Positions 55,169 to 63,881 of a DNA stretch of 64,000 bases are shown piece after piece; position 1 is the first letter of the stretch; the number at the start of each line of letters is the position of its first letter. Under the pieces are notes generated by a model. The model saw nothing but the letters and a program-made list of their open reading frames with translations, did no database searches and had not been told where the DNA came from. The translations under genes were made by a program, and so were the position numbers. The stretch covers positions 1-64,000 of the forward strand of contig NZ_ATWN01000006.1 of NCBI RefSeq assembly GCF_000421265.1, read 5' to 3'. Origin of the DNA: Thalassospira lucentensis MCCC 1A00383 = DSM 14000. Its GTDB lineage: Bacteria; Pseudomonadota; Alphaproteobacteria; Rhodospirillales; Thalassospiraceae.

Positions 55169-56545
55169 TTAAAGCTGCGAAAACTCAAGCCCGATACGAA
55201 GGGCCAGCACACTGGCCGGCTCAAACCGCATCGGCACACCGCCAATTTTCCCACCGTGCCATTGCGCCTTGGTCAAAACAAACGCACCCAGCGGCAAGGC
55301 ATGACTGCCCCGGAAATTAACCAATGCACGGATTTCCTTGGGCTTGCGGATCGCTTCATCACGCCACAGACAGTGATAGGCAAAAAGCGGCGTGCCCGAC
55401 CGCCGATCCAAGAACACAAATGGCACCTCATAATGCCCCCAACGCGCGTAATAGAGGCTTTCCATCCCGACACTCGATGTCAAAAACTGCGTCTGGATCG
55501 CGGTTTCCGCCAACCGCGTGATTGTCGCACTGTCGGACGTCCGCGCGCCAATAAGCCCGGTGCGCAAACCCGGATGGATCAGATGGACCTTAAACGCCAC
55601 CGCACGCTGGAACGGCTTGGCATCCTGATCAACCCGTTCAAGACGGCGCACCAACCACGCACTTTCAAGATATTCCAGATAACGGCGCAGCGTGTTTTTG
55701 GCGATATCAAGCTCACGCGCCAGCGTCTCGATCGAAAATTCCGAGCCGGTGTTATAGGCCAGAAGCGCAAACAACCGGTGCAAATCCGACGGGCTTGAAA
55801 TCCCGTGCAACCCCGGCAAATCGGAATGAAGCGACCGATGAATGGCGCGCGCTTCGCCGTTGCGGTCATGAAAACCGCCTTCATTGATATAGGCCTCGAA
55901 CATCTCGTTCAGCTCAACCAAGCCACCGGGCACATCGGACGTATAGCGTCCGACATTTGGCGTTTCGGGCAAAACGTCAGTTGGCGAAACGCCATTCTGT
56001 TCAAGATATTCGGCAAAACTAAACGGGGGTAAAAACAGGCTCTGAATATGTCCGGCACTGTCCGCACTTGGGGCCAGCGCACTGACCGCCACCACACGCA
56101 ACAGCGGATCCGCCACCAGCAATTGCGCCAAACGGTCTTCCCAGTCGCGTTGATAAGACACCTCATCGACGAAAATCCACAATGGATGATCGGCCGAAAT
56201 ACCGCGCATCGACCGCAGCAATTTGGGCAAACGCGGCAGATCAATTTCCAAAAACAGCGGATGTTCAAGCGAGATATAGCAAACATGACGGCGCGGCGTG
56301 TCGGCATTCAGCAAGCTTGCAATCGCCTGGCGCATCATCACGGTTTTACCCACCCCGCGCGGCCCGGTCAGAACAACCGCCTTTTGCCCGTCATGCTTTT
56401 CAATTGCCGCCCAGAACCGCTTGAAAAAGGCGCGCTGCGGCAAATCATGGACCAGATCGTCCGTCACCCCGTCCCACCACGGGTTATCTTGCATCAAACG
56501 GTGCAGAAAGTCCTGCTCACCGGGATGTTCGATCATGGTCGCCAT
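55169..56545 (-). CDS. AAA ATPase with DUF4143-like C-terminal domain
   Basis: This 458-aa protein has Walker A GPRGVGKT at about 61-68, Walker B in LWIFVDEVSYQRDWED, and the AAA_14 pattern LRVVAVSALAP. A winged-helix DUF4143-like domain follows from about residue 255 (LFALLAYNTGSEFSIETLARELDIAKNTLRRYLEYLESAWLVRRLE) and a C-terminal nuclease-like region with LVNFRGSHALPLGAFVLTK. Such ATPases occur in many bacteria, role unsettled. The likely start is ATG 56545 after GTAGG. It is probably cotranscribed with the EndoU gene. Confidence 0.85.
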   Translation of the reverse strand: MATMIEHPGEQDFLHRLMQDNPWWDGVTDDLVHDLPQRAFFKRFWAAIEKHDGQKAVVLTGPRGVGKTVMMRQAIASLLNADTPRRHVCYISLEHPLFLEIDLPRLPKLLRSMRGISADHPLWIFVDEVSYQRDWEDRLAQLLVADPLLRVVAVSALAPSADSAGHIQSLFLPPFSFAEYLEQNGVSPTDVLPETPNVGRYTSDVPGGLVELNEMFEAYINEGGFHDRNGEARAIHRSLHSDLPGLHGISSPSDLHRLFALLAYNTGSEFSIETLARELDIAKNTLRRYLEYLESAWLVRRLERVDQDAKPFQRAVAFKVHLIHPGLRTGLIGARTSDSATITRLAETAIQTQFLTSSVGMESLYYARWGHYEVPFVFLDRRSGTPLFAYHCLWRDEAIRKPKEIRALVNFRGSHALPLGAFVLTKAQWHGGKIGGVPMRFEPASVLALRIGLEFSQL

Positions 56546-56671
56546 TGTCACCTACCCCAAATATTCCGCCGCCCATCGCGCGTCTTTGGCGATAATGCCG
56601 GGGAAAACCTTTAAATTAGGTATAGTGATAAACGCTATTTGGCAATTATTTCGTAATTCCCTGCAAACAAA

Positions 56672-56702
56672 AGAAAAACCGGACCCGCAAAGCAGATCCG
56701 GT
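56672..56702 (-). terminator. Terminator of the psp operon
   Basis: ACCGGA and TCCGGT enclose a 13-nt loop. On the minus strand the stem runs into TTTTTC, placed about 100 nt past the pspC stop. A T-run also precedes it on the other side, so it works in both directions. Confidence 0.7.
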
Positions 56703-56801
56703 AAAAAAGGCTGGCGGCGATTTCACATTGCAGACGCAAGGGGGAGCCGTTGCAAGGGAAATTGGGGATTTGAAATCGCCACCCGTATCGCGTTCGTCGC
56801 G

Positions 56802-57413
56802 TTACGCTTTATCGTTGGGGGAGGAAGGATCGTTTTTCGGATCCTTTGAATGTGCATCATCACCAGACGTTGCATCATCCTTTTTCATTTTTTCAAGTTC
56901 GGACGCCAACCGGTAATCGCCAGAAGCAACAAACCCCTCCATCGAGCCGGTCCGGCTTTCAAGGTCGTCAAACTTCTCACGCAGCTCTTCCATCCACGGC
57001 TCTTCAAAATCAACACCCATGGTCGGACGATCTTCCGGGGCCGTGCTGCTTGATGTCGTGCTGCTTGCTTTGGCGTTATGGCGCGCTTGATATGATGGAT
57101 TGCCACGCGATGCGCCGCCAAACTTGCCGCGCAATCCGTCAAACCATGACGGATGATGGACAAAGGCCCATGCAATGCCAAACAGCATCACACCCACCGG
57201 GAAACTGAACACAAGGATCAGGATAAAGGCAATCAAAACACCCTTACGTGGAATGCCAAAGCTTTCCGCAATTCCGCGCGTGGTGCGACCAATCACACCG
57301 TGACATTTCTCGCCGTTCTGATCACGCTTGCGCGCACGGCATCCGCCGCGATCGCGCCTTTTGTGACCACACCGATACCCACCGCCATCAGCAGTCGCTT
57401 GCTGGGCACTCAT
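56802..57413 (-). CDS. pspC: Phage-shock protein C-like membrane protein
   Basis: This 203-aa protein has a PspC-type core: CHGVIGRTTRGIAESFGIPRKGVLIAFILILVFSFPVGVMLFGIAWAFV, one or two membrane helices. The long charged C-terminal tail (Asp, Ser, Lys rich, about 110 residues) is larger than in E. coli. The N-terminus is rich in Gly/Arg and Cys-His (YRCGHKRRDRGGC), unlike standard PspC. The start at 57413 has GGAGG. It ends the pspA-pspB-pspC unit. Confidence 0.82.
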   Translation of the reverse strand: MSAQQATADGGGYRCGHKRRDRGGCRARKRDQNGEKCHGVIGRTTRGIAESFGIPRKGVLIAFILILVFSFPVGVMLFGIAWAFVHHPSWFDGLRGKFGGASRGNPSYQARHNAKASSTTSSSTAPEDRPTMGVDFEEPWMEELREKFDDLESRTGSMEGFVASGDYRLASELEKMKKDDATSGDDAHSKDPKNDPSSPNDKA

Positions 57414-57658
57414 ATCCTGTTCCTCCATTCGACAACCTCGGCATCCAACAGGCGTTCAAGTGTTTCGACACGGCCTTCAAGACGTTCGGCCCGTTTTTTC
57501 AAACCCGCCACGAGTTCCTTTTCGTGCGCGGCTTGCTCCGGGCTTTGTGCGCGCTGTGCCGTCTTCATCCGTTTCCAGACCGTTATATAGTGAAACACAA
57601 CCCAGACCGGGCCAACAACGGCAATAAATACGATAAGAGGTACAGCAAACGCCCACAT
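57410..57658 (-). CDS. pspB: Phage-shock protein B
   Basis: This 82-aa protein has one N-terminal membrane helix (MWAFAVPLIVFIAVVGPVWVVFHYI) followed by a coiled-coil tail KKRAERLEGRVETLERLLDAE. With PspC it senses inner-membrane damage and releases PspA from PspF in the classical model. It overlaps pspC by 4 nt. Confidence 0.93.
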   Translation of the reverse strand: MWAFAVPLIVFIAVVGPVWVVFHYITVWKRMKTAQRAQSPEQAAHEKELVAGLKKRAERLEGRVETLERLLDAEVVEWRNRI

Positions 57659-57713
57659 GTCTGTCAGCTCATTCCTTGTTCAGGTGCACGTGTCGAAACC
57701 CTCGGCACGCTGA

Positions 57714-58388
57714 TTATTTGTCTTTCTTGACGTTCTTCACGCGCGATTTAAGCTCCTTGAGATCATCTTCAATCCCAATTTCGCCCTCAAGGTCTTCAAA
57801 CTGTTCTTCAAGGCTCTGCCCGCGACCAAGGTCCCAGGAATCCGCACCCGCTTCAAGTTCGTCAATCCGGCGCTCCATCTGCTCATAGCGCAGAAGTGCG
57901 TCATCAATCTGACCCGAATGGATCTTTTCACGCATTTTGACACGCTTTTCAGCCGTCTGCATACGGATTTCCACCGCGCGCTGCTTGCCCTTGGCTTCAT
58001 TAAGCTTGTTCTGCAACTTGTTCAGATCCTCGTCGAACTTGCCAAGAGTCTCTTCAATCACTTCAAGCTCGCGCTCAAGCACAAGGCTCTGATCGGCCAA
58101 CCGGCGGCGCGCCATCAGTGCGCCCTTGGCCAGATCATCACGGCCCTTGGACACGGCAAATTCCGCCTTGGTGTCCCACTCGACCTGACCGTCATGCAGC
58201 TTTTTAAGCTTACGCTCGACTTCTTTCTTGTCGGCAATCGCCTTGACCGCACTGGAGCGGACCTCAACCAGAGTGTCTTCCATTTCCTGGATCATCAACC
58301 GCACCATTTTTTCCGGATCTTCGGCACGATCCAGAAGCGAGTTGATGTTGGCATTTACGATATCGGACAAACGCGAAAACACGCCCAT
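57714..58388 (-). CDS. pspA: Phage-shock protein A
   Basis: This 224-aa coiled-coil ESCRT-III-like protein starts MGVFSRLSDIVNANINSLLDRAEDPEKMVRLMIQEMEDTLVEVRSSAVKAIADKKE. The DPEKM segment and the long coiled coil (residues 25-185) are diagnostic. It binds PspF and acts on stressed membranes. The start has AAGGAGATC upstream. It is divergent from pspF, with a sigma-54-like promoter between. Confidence 0.97.
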   Translation of the reverse strand: MGVFSRLSDIVNANINSLLDRAEDPEKMVRLMIQEMEDTLVEVRSSAVKAIADKKEVERKLKKLHDGQVEWDTKAEFAVSKGRDDLAKGALMARRRLADQSLVLERELEVIEETLGKFDEDLNKLQNKLNEAKGKQRAVEIRMQTAEKRVKMREKIHSGQIDDALLRYEQMERRIDELEAGADSWDLGRGQSLEEQFEDLEGEIGIEDDLKELKSRVKNVKKDK

Positions 58389-58438
58389 TGTCAGATCTCC
58401 TTCAAAATACGGGGACGCAAAAATTCTGACATCACTAT

Positions 58439-58454
58439 TTCAAATGCCGTGCCA
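58439..58454 (-). promoter_or_regulatory. Sigma-54-like promoter of pspA
   Basis: On the minus strand TGGCACG-GCAT-TTGAA matches TGGCACG-N4-TTGCW with A for C in the -12 doublet. The invariant -24 GG is present. The -12 element lies about 50 bp from the pspA ATG. PspF, a sigma-54 activator, is encoded divergently. Confidence 0.65.
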
Positions 58455-58557
58455 GTTTCATTAATTGTTATATTTCAACATCTTATGTAATCATCAGACT
58501 ATTTAATTAACTTTTATCGCGACATTAATTGCGATTTTCGATATCGTTTTTCGCGAA

Positions 58558-59562
58558 ATGGATAGCTTGCAACCGATATTGGGCGAAGACCCCATTTTTC
58601 TGGCCGCGCTTGAGCATGTCTCACGTCTGGCACCAATTGAACGCCCGTGCCTGGTGATTGGTGAACGCGGATCGGGTAAGGAGCTGATTGCTGCGCGCCT
58701 GCATTACCTGTCCAAACGTTGGGGCGGGCCACTGGTTAAGGTCAATTGCGCAGCCCTTTCTGAAACCCTGCTTGATACCGAGCTTTTCGGCCACGAAGCC
58801 GGGGCCTTTACCGGCGCGGCCCGCCGCCATATTGGCCGGTTTGAACGCGCGCACGGCGGCACCATCATTCTCGATGAAATCGCCACCGCCAGCCCCGTGG
58901 TGCAGGAAAAACTTCTGCGTGTTGTCGAATATGGTGAAATTGAACGGGTTGGCGGCTCCGAGGTGATCGAAATCGACACCCGCGTCATTGGTGTGACAAA
59001 TGAAAACCTGCGTGAACTAGCCAAAACCGGCAAGTTCCGCGCTGATTTACTCGACCGCCTCGCCTTTGACGTCGTTGCCGTGCCGCCGCTGCGCCAAAGG
59101 TCTGATGATATCCTGCCCCTTGCCGAACAATTCGCGCTGGAAATGACCAAACGCCTGTCACGGCAAGTTTTCGCAGGCTTCACCCCGACGGCGGCCCGCC
59201 AACTTCTCAGCCATTCCTGGCCCGGCAATGTCCGCGAGCTGCGCAATGCGGTTGAACGCAGCCTTTATCTGTCTGAAGACGATGAAGCCCCGCTTGGTCA
59301 TATCGTGCTCGACCCGTTCGAAGGCATCTGGACCGAAACCGACCATGCCGGACCACCGGCAGCAACAAGCGCCCCCGACGCCCCAACTCCAAGCAGCACA
59401 ACAGACTTCAAATCCCAGGTCGCCGAGTTTGAAATCAACCTGCTCAAACAGGCCCTTCGGGATTACGGCAACAACCAGACCGAAGCTGCCAAGGCGCTTG
59501 ATCTGAATTATCATCAGTTTCGCCGGTTGCTCGACAAGCACAGCCTGTTACCGGGGAAATAA
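58558..59562 (+). CDS. pspF: Phage-shock transcription activator PspF
   Basis: This 334-aa bacterial enhancer-binding protein lacks an N-terminal sensor domain, as usual for PspF. The AAA+ domain has Walker A GERGSGKE (35-42), GAFTGA loop (82-87) that contacts sigma-54, GTIILDEIATASPVVQEKLLRVVEYGE and arginine finger region. The C-terminal Fis-type helix-turn-helix is NQTEAAKALDLNYHQFRRLL. It activates the divergent pspABC promoter when not bound by PspA. Confidence 0.95.
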   Translation: MDSLQPILGEDPIFLAALEHVSRLAPIERPCLVIGERGSGKELIAARLHYLSKRWGGPLVKVNCAALSETLLDTELFGHEAGAFTGAARRHIGRFERAHGGTIILDEIATASPVVQEKLLRVVEYGEIERVGGSEVIEIDTRVIGVTNENLRELAKTGKFRADLLDRLAFDVVAVPPLRQRSDDILPLAEQFALEMTKRLSRQVFAGFTPTAARQLLSHSWPGNVRELRNAVERSLYLSEDDEAPLGHIVLDPFEGIWTETDHAGPPAATSAPDAPTPSSTTDFKSQVAEFEINLLKQALRDYGNNQTEAAKALDLNYHQFRRLLDKHSLLPGK

Positions 59563-59564
59563 GC

Positions 59565-60020
59565 ATGTATCAACCCCGGACTCCGAACTACGACAAATCC
59601 GATCCGATCAAACGTTGGCAGCTGCCCGACAGGGTCTTTTTTGCATGCGGCGCTTGTCACATTCTCGCCCATGCCTTTCTTGAACGCTATGCAAACACGG
59701 CAATGCAGCCGTTCTGGTTCAAGCCATTTGATGGCTTCACCGGAAACCACATCGTTGTCATCTGGGGTGATTGGGCATTTGACTACCACGGCTACAGCAA
59801 ACGCACCGTCCTGATCGATCATTATTTCAAACGCGCCCGGCAACGCTGGCCGGGCTGGGATGCAGAATTGCAGTCACTGCCCCGCGACGTGCTGGTCTCT
59901 GAAAACAAATCAAAGGAAATCAGCGGCCTTTGGCTGCGCGAACCCGACCAGTTTCTTCACAACGCCCTGCCCCGCGCCGAACGCTATCTTGATCGATTTG
60001 GCCCGCCCCCAGACGCTTAA
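59565..60020 (+). CDS. Uncharacterised Cys/His protein coupled to pspF
   Basis: This 151-aa soluble protein begins MYQPRTPNYDKSDPIKRWQLPD. Its ATG is two bases after the pspF stop, with GGGGAA in the end of pspF. Residues 25-45 read VFFACGACHILAHAFLERY and 60-78 read GNHIVVIWGDWAFDYHGYSKR. The Cys-helix then His strand layout recalls papain-like or NlpC/P60 hydrolases. This is inference. A heme c role for CGACH is unlikely because no signal peptide is present. It probably works with, or is modulated by, the phage-shock response. Confidence 0.7.
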   Translation: MYQPRTPNYDKSDPIKRWQLPDRVFFACGACHILAHAFLERYANTAMQPFWFKPFDGFTGNHIVVIWGDWAFDYHGYSKRTVLIDHYFKRARQRWPGWDAELQSLPRDVLVSENKSKEISGLWLREPDQFLHNALPRAERYLDRFGPPPDA

Positions 60021-60040
60021 TCGACCAATGCCAACACGCT

Positions 60041-60664
60041 CTACACCCCAATCAAACGCGACAAGGTCAAAAGCGCAAAAAACAGCAATCCCCCAGCGCA
60101 GGTCAGATTAAGCACCCGCCAAATAACCGGCGACACATAATGCCGCGTCCAGCCGATGCCTGCGGCACAGACAAAACACCACAAAAACGACGACGCCATA
60201 AACCCGGTAATGAAGACAAAAAAGGCCAACCCATCCGGGTCTGCCGCCCCAAGTGCCGAGATTGTCCCGCCCAAGGCCGCCCAATAGGGGATATTCATCG
60301 GATTAGACAGTGAAAGCCCTGCCCCGGCGGCAAAGGCAGACTTTCGACTTTGCACACCCGACGACATCAAACAGGGCATCGGGCGAATAGCATCGCGCAG
60401 GCTTTGCCATGCCATCCATCCCAGCAACGCCGCCCCTAGAACGGCCATCGGCTGTGCAACCAAAGGCAGCGTAAAAATCGCCGCCGCCCCCAAAAGCCCC
60501 AGCACAGCCCAAATCAGATCGCCAATCAACGAGCCGACCTGCACCGCAAAGGCCTGCGCAAACCCGCCGACCATGCCACGCCGAAGACTTTCGGTAAAAA
60601 TCGCCCCGGGCGCTGCGTTAAACAAAAACCCCAGCGCAAAGGCCGATACAAACAATTCGATCAT
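60041..60664 (-). CDS. LysE-family amino-acid exporter
   Basis: This 207-aa protein has six membrane segments. It opens MIELFVSAFALGFLFNAAPGAIFTESLRRGMVGG, which carries the conserved PGA/P motif, and has GLSLSNPMNIPYWAALGG in the middle. Exporters of this type remove amino acids or related metabolites. The substrate is unknown. It is convergent with the 151-aa gene, 20 nt apart. It is a single-gene unit. Confidence 0.9.
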   Translation of the reverse strand: MIELFVSAFALGFLFNAAPGAIFTESLRRGMVGGFAQAFAVQVGSLIGDLIWAVLGLLGAAAIFTLPLVAQPMAVLGAALLGWMAWQSLRDAIRPMPCLMSSGVQSRKSAFAAGAGLSLSNPMNIPYWAALGGTISALGAADPDGLAFFVFITGFMASSFLWCFVCAAGIGWTRHYVSPVIWRVLNLTCAGGLLFFALLTLSRLIGV

Positions 60665-60735
60665 CCATGCCCCGCCAACAAAATGCCCTGTACCTTATGC
60701 ACATGCATCTGCTTAGCGATTGGATGTTCTTGCTG

Positions 60736-61869
60736 TCAGTCGGCAAGCGACCGTGCAATGACCATCCGCTGAATGTCAGATGTGCCTTCGTAAATCTGGC
60801 ACACCCGCACATCGCGATAGATGCGCTCCACCGGGAAATCTTTAAGGTAGCCATAGCCGCCGTGAATTTGAATGGCGGCGGAACAAACTTCTTCGGCGAT
60901 TTCGGATGCAAACATTTTGGCCATGCAGGCCTCGGTCAGGCACGGTTTATGGTCATCGCGCAGTTCGGCGGCGCGGTGCACCAGCAAACGGGCGGCATCG
61001 ATTTTGGTCGCCATATCGGCCAAGCGAAAGGCTACGGCCTGATGCTCCATGATTTTTTTGCCAAAGGTTTCGCGTTCATTGGCGTAATCGCGCGCGGCCT
61101 CAAATGCTGCGCGGGCCATGCCAACCGATTGCGCGGCAATGCCGATGCGGCCACCTTCAAGGTTTGCAAGGGCGATTTTATAGCCCTGCCCTTCATCGCC
61201 CAGCATGTTTTCCGCAGGAACCCGGCATTCAACAAAGGTGATCTGGCAGGTGTCCGAGGCATTTTGCCCCAGCTTTTCCTCGACCCGCGACACCACGTAA
61301 CCCGGCGTATCGGTCGGCACAATAAAGGCGGAAATCCCGCGCTTTCCTGCGTCCGGATCCGTGACGGCAAAGACGATGGCAATATCGCCCTCACTGCCCG
61401 ATGTGATGAATTGCTTGGACCCGTTGATCACCCAGTGATCGCCATCGCGCACCGCACGGGTTCTAAGGGCACTTGCGTCTGATCCGGCCTGTGGCTCGGT
61501 CAGGCAAAACGCACCGATCTTTTCGCCCTGCGCCATCGGCACCAGGAATTTCTGCTTTTGATCTTCGGTGCCAAATTTCAGGATCGGCATACAGCCGACC
61601 GAGTTATGCACCGACATAATGGTCGATGTTGCCCCGTCGCCTGCGGCAATTTCTTCGAGGGCCAAGGCATAGGCGACATGATCCATGCCCGCCCCACCAT
61701 AACTATCTGGGACCAACATACCCAGAAAGCCAAGCTCGCCCAGACCGGCAATCGCCTCGGCCGGGAAGGTATGGTGGGCATCCCACTTGGCGGCATTGGG
61801 TTTGAGTTCATTTTCGGCGAACTCGCGCGCGGTGTCGCGCACCATGATCTGATGATCTTCCAACCGCAT
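60736..61869 (-). CDS. Acyl-CoA dehydrogenase
   Basis: This 377-aa FAD flavoprotein starts [36 protein letters not shown]. Family stretches are [49 protein letters not shown] and the late [40 protein letters not shown]; the Glu in YEGTSD is the catalytic base. Similar to short/branched-chain or isobutyryl-CoA dehydrogenases of amino acid catabolism. The start uses the ATG at 61869. It lies downstream of the beta carbonic anhydrase and thiolase genes. Confidence 0.93.
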   Translation of the reverse strand: MRLEDHQIMVRDTAREFAENELKPNAAKWDAHHTFPAEAIAGLGELGFLGMLVPDSYGGAGMDHVAYALALEEIAAGDGATSTIMSVHNSVGCMPILKFGTEDQKQKFLVPMAQGEKIGAFCLTEPQAGSDASALRTRAVRDGDHWVINGSKQFITSGSEGDIAIVFAVTDPDAGKRGISAFIVPTDTPGYVVSRVEEKLGQNASDTCQITFVECRVPAENMLGDEGQGYKIALANLEGGRIGIAAQSVGMARAAFEAARDYANERETFGKKIMEHQAVAFRLADMATKIDAARLLVHRAAELRDDHKPCLTEACMAKMFASEIAEEVCSAAIQIHGGYGYLKDFPVERIYRDVRVCQIYEGTSDIQRMVIARSLAD

Positions 61870-61943
61870 GGCGGCACGTACCCCTTCCCTTTACTTGGGC
61901 GAAAGCACCGGCCATGCGATCAGATAAAAGCATTCAGCCGGGC

Positions 61944-62561
61944 CTAAAGCCCCTGAACAAATTCTTCTTTGGCATCATCATATTGCCAAAGAATGCCTTC
62001 TTTCATGCCGTACCACCACCCATGCAGGTGAAGGTTCCCGGCATCGACCCGATCCTTGATGAAAGGAAAGGTCATTAGATTATCCAGCGAATTGCGGATC
62101 GAATGGCGCGAGACTTTGTCGACATCCGGGCCATGATGCAGGCAACATTTCGCCATACTGACCCATTCGCCGATAAAGTCACGTTCGGGCACCTTGCCAG
62201 CCTCGCCGTGCTCGACCAATGCCTCCATCCCGCCACAGCCGGAATGCCCAAGAATCACGATATCCTTGACCTTAAGATCGCGGACCGCAAATTCAATCGC
62301 GGCTGACGTCCCGTGATAGTTTTCATCGGGCTCATAGGGCGGGACAAGGTTGGCGACGTTGCGCACGACAAACATCTCACCCGGCTCGGCATTGGTCAGG
62401 ATCGCCGGATCAACGCGCGAGTCTGAACAGGCAATCAAAAGCACTTCGGGCTTCTGGCCCATGTTGACCAAGTCTTCGACGCGTTCAGGGCGCTGCTCAT
62501 AATACATCGCCTTGAAGCTTTTAAACCCGGCCAGCATCCGGTCAACGGTCGGCTTTGACAT
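61944..62561 (-). CDS. Beta-class carbonic anhydrase
   Basis: This 205-aa cytoplasmic enzyme has zinc ligands Cys45, Asp47 (LLIACSDSRVDP), His106 and Cys109 (GHSGCGG). It starts MSKPTVDRMLAGFK at ATG 62561 with GGGGAG eight bases upstream. It interconverts CO2 and bicarbonate. The place between thiolase and acyl-CoA dehydrogenase genes suggests supply of bicarbonate to a carboxylase of the same pathway, or recovery of CO2. It is a different class from the exported enzyme at 41245. Confidence 0.95.
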   Translation of the reverse strand: MSKPTVDRMLAGFKSFKAMYYEQRPERVEDLVNMGQKPEVLLIACSDSRVDPAILTNAEPGEMFVVRNVANLVPPYEPDENYHGTSAAIEFAVRDLKVKDIVILGHSGCGGMEALVEHGEAGKVPERDFIGEWVSMAKCCLHHGPDVDKVSRHSIRNSLDNLMTFPFIKDRVDAGNLHLHGWWYGMKEGILWQYDDAKEEFVQGL

Positions 62562-62667
62562 CGCGCGAACTCCCCTGTTTTGATCAATCACTCTGCCGAC
62601 AAAATAGGGGGAATTCGCACAAGTTGGTAGCCCCAAACGCAACTTTTTAGAACGGATTTAATCTGCG

Positions 62668-63855
62668 TTAAATAAGCTCAATCGCAACGGCCGTGGCTTC
62701 CCCCCCGCCAATGCACAGTGATGCGACACCTTTGGTCCCGCCATGGGTTTTAAGCGCATGGATCAAGGTCACCAGCAACCGCGCGCCCGTCGCGCCAATC
62801 GGATGGCCAAGGGCACAGGCCCCGCCGTGCACATTAACCTTGCCATGATCAAGCTCAAGATCACGCATCGCGGCCATGGCGACAACCGCAAACGCCTCGT
62901 TGATTTCCCAAAGATCGACATCGCCGACCGACCAGCCGGTTTTATCCAGAACCTTTTTGATTGCGTCAATCGGGGCGGTGGTGAACCAGCAGGGTTCCTG
63001 TGCATGGGTCGCCTGCCCGGTGATTTTGGCAAGGGGTTTAAGACCCCGTTTTTGGGCCTCGGACGCGCGCATCATCACCAAGGCCGCTGCCCCATCGGAA
63101 ATCGATGCCGAATGGGCGGCGGTGACTGTGCCGTCCTTGGCAAAGGCCGGACGCAGGGTCGGGATTTTTTCCGGTTTGGATTTTGGTGGTTGCTCGTCGG
63201 CATCAATGGTCACATCACCCTTGCGCGTGGCATAGGTCACCGGGGTGATTTCATCGTCAAAATGCCCGGCCTTCGCCGCATCCTGTGCGCGGGTCAGTGA
63301 TGTGATGGCGTAGTCATCCTGCTCTTTGCGGGTAAATCCGTATTTTTCCGCGGTCGCCTCGGCAAAGGTGCCCATCGACCGGCCCTTTTCATAGGCATCT
63401 TCAAGCCCATCAAGCGCCATATGGTCATAGACCATGTCATGACCGTATTTATGGCCCGACCGCATTTTGGACAGCAAAAATGGCGCATTGGTCATGCTTT
63501 CCATGCCGCCAACCACCATGACATCGGAACTGCCTGCGGCCAGAATATCATGGGCAAACATCACCGCCTTCATGCCCGATCCGCACATTTTATTGATCGT
63601 GGTGGCCCCTGCTGCACGCGGAATACCGGCATGCCATGCCGCCTGACGTGCGGGGGCCTGTCCCTGACCGGCGGGAAGCACATTGCCCATGATGACTTCG
63701 TCAATGTCATCGCCGGACACACCACCGCGCTCAAGGGCGGCCTTGATCGCGACACCGCCAAGCTCGGCGGCGGTAACCGGGGCAAAATCACCCTGCAAAC
63801 CGCCCATCGGGGTGCGGGCACAGGAAACGATGACGATTGGATCAGACGTATTCAT
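62668..63855 (-). CDS. Acetyl-CoA C-acyltransferase (thiolase)
   Basis: This 395-aa thiolase has the nucleophile Cys91 in NKMCGSGMKAV, NEAFAV, GGACALGHPIGATGARLL with the catalytic His, and the late general-acid Cys in LCIGGGEA. It starts MNTSDPIVIVSCARTPMGGLQGD. It condenses or cleaves acetoacetyl-CoA, or 3-oxoacyl-CoA of branched-chain breakdown. It lies 26 nt after an isovaleryl-CoA dehydrogenase-like gene, so leucine catabolism is the likely setting. Confidence 0.93.
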   Translation of the reverse strand: MNTSDPIVIVSCARTPMGGLQGDFAPVTAAELGGVAIKAALERGGVSGDDIDEVIMGNVLPAGQGQAPARQAAWHAGIPRAAGATTINKMCGSGMKAVMFAHDILAAGSSDVMVVGGMESMTNAPFLLSKMRSGHKYGHDMVYDHMALDGLEDAYEKGRSMGTFAEATAEKYGFTRKEQDDYAITSLTRAQDAAKAGHFDDEITPVTYATRKGDVTIDADEQPPKSKPEKIPTLRPAFAKDGTVTAAHSASISDGAAALVMMRASEAQKRGLKPLAKITGQATHAQEPCWFTTAPIDAIKKVLDKTGWSVGDVDLWEINEAFAVVAMAAMRDLELDHGKVNVHGGACALGHPIGATGARLLVTLIHALKTHGGTKGVASLCIGGGEATAVAIELI

Positions 63856-63881
63856 GATATTTATCCTGTTGTCTTTAGGTC

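Noticed and set aside
59646-59660. CGACH as heme c attachment site in the pspF-linked protein
   Set aside because: The protein has no signal peptide and a cytosolic composition, so cytochrome c maturation would not act on it.
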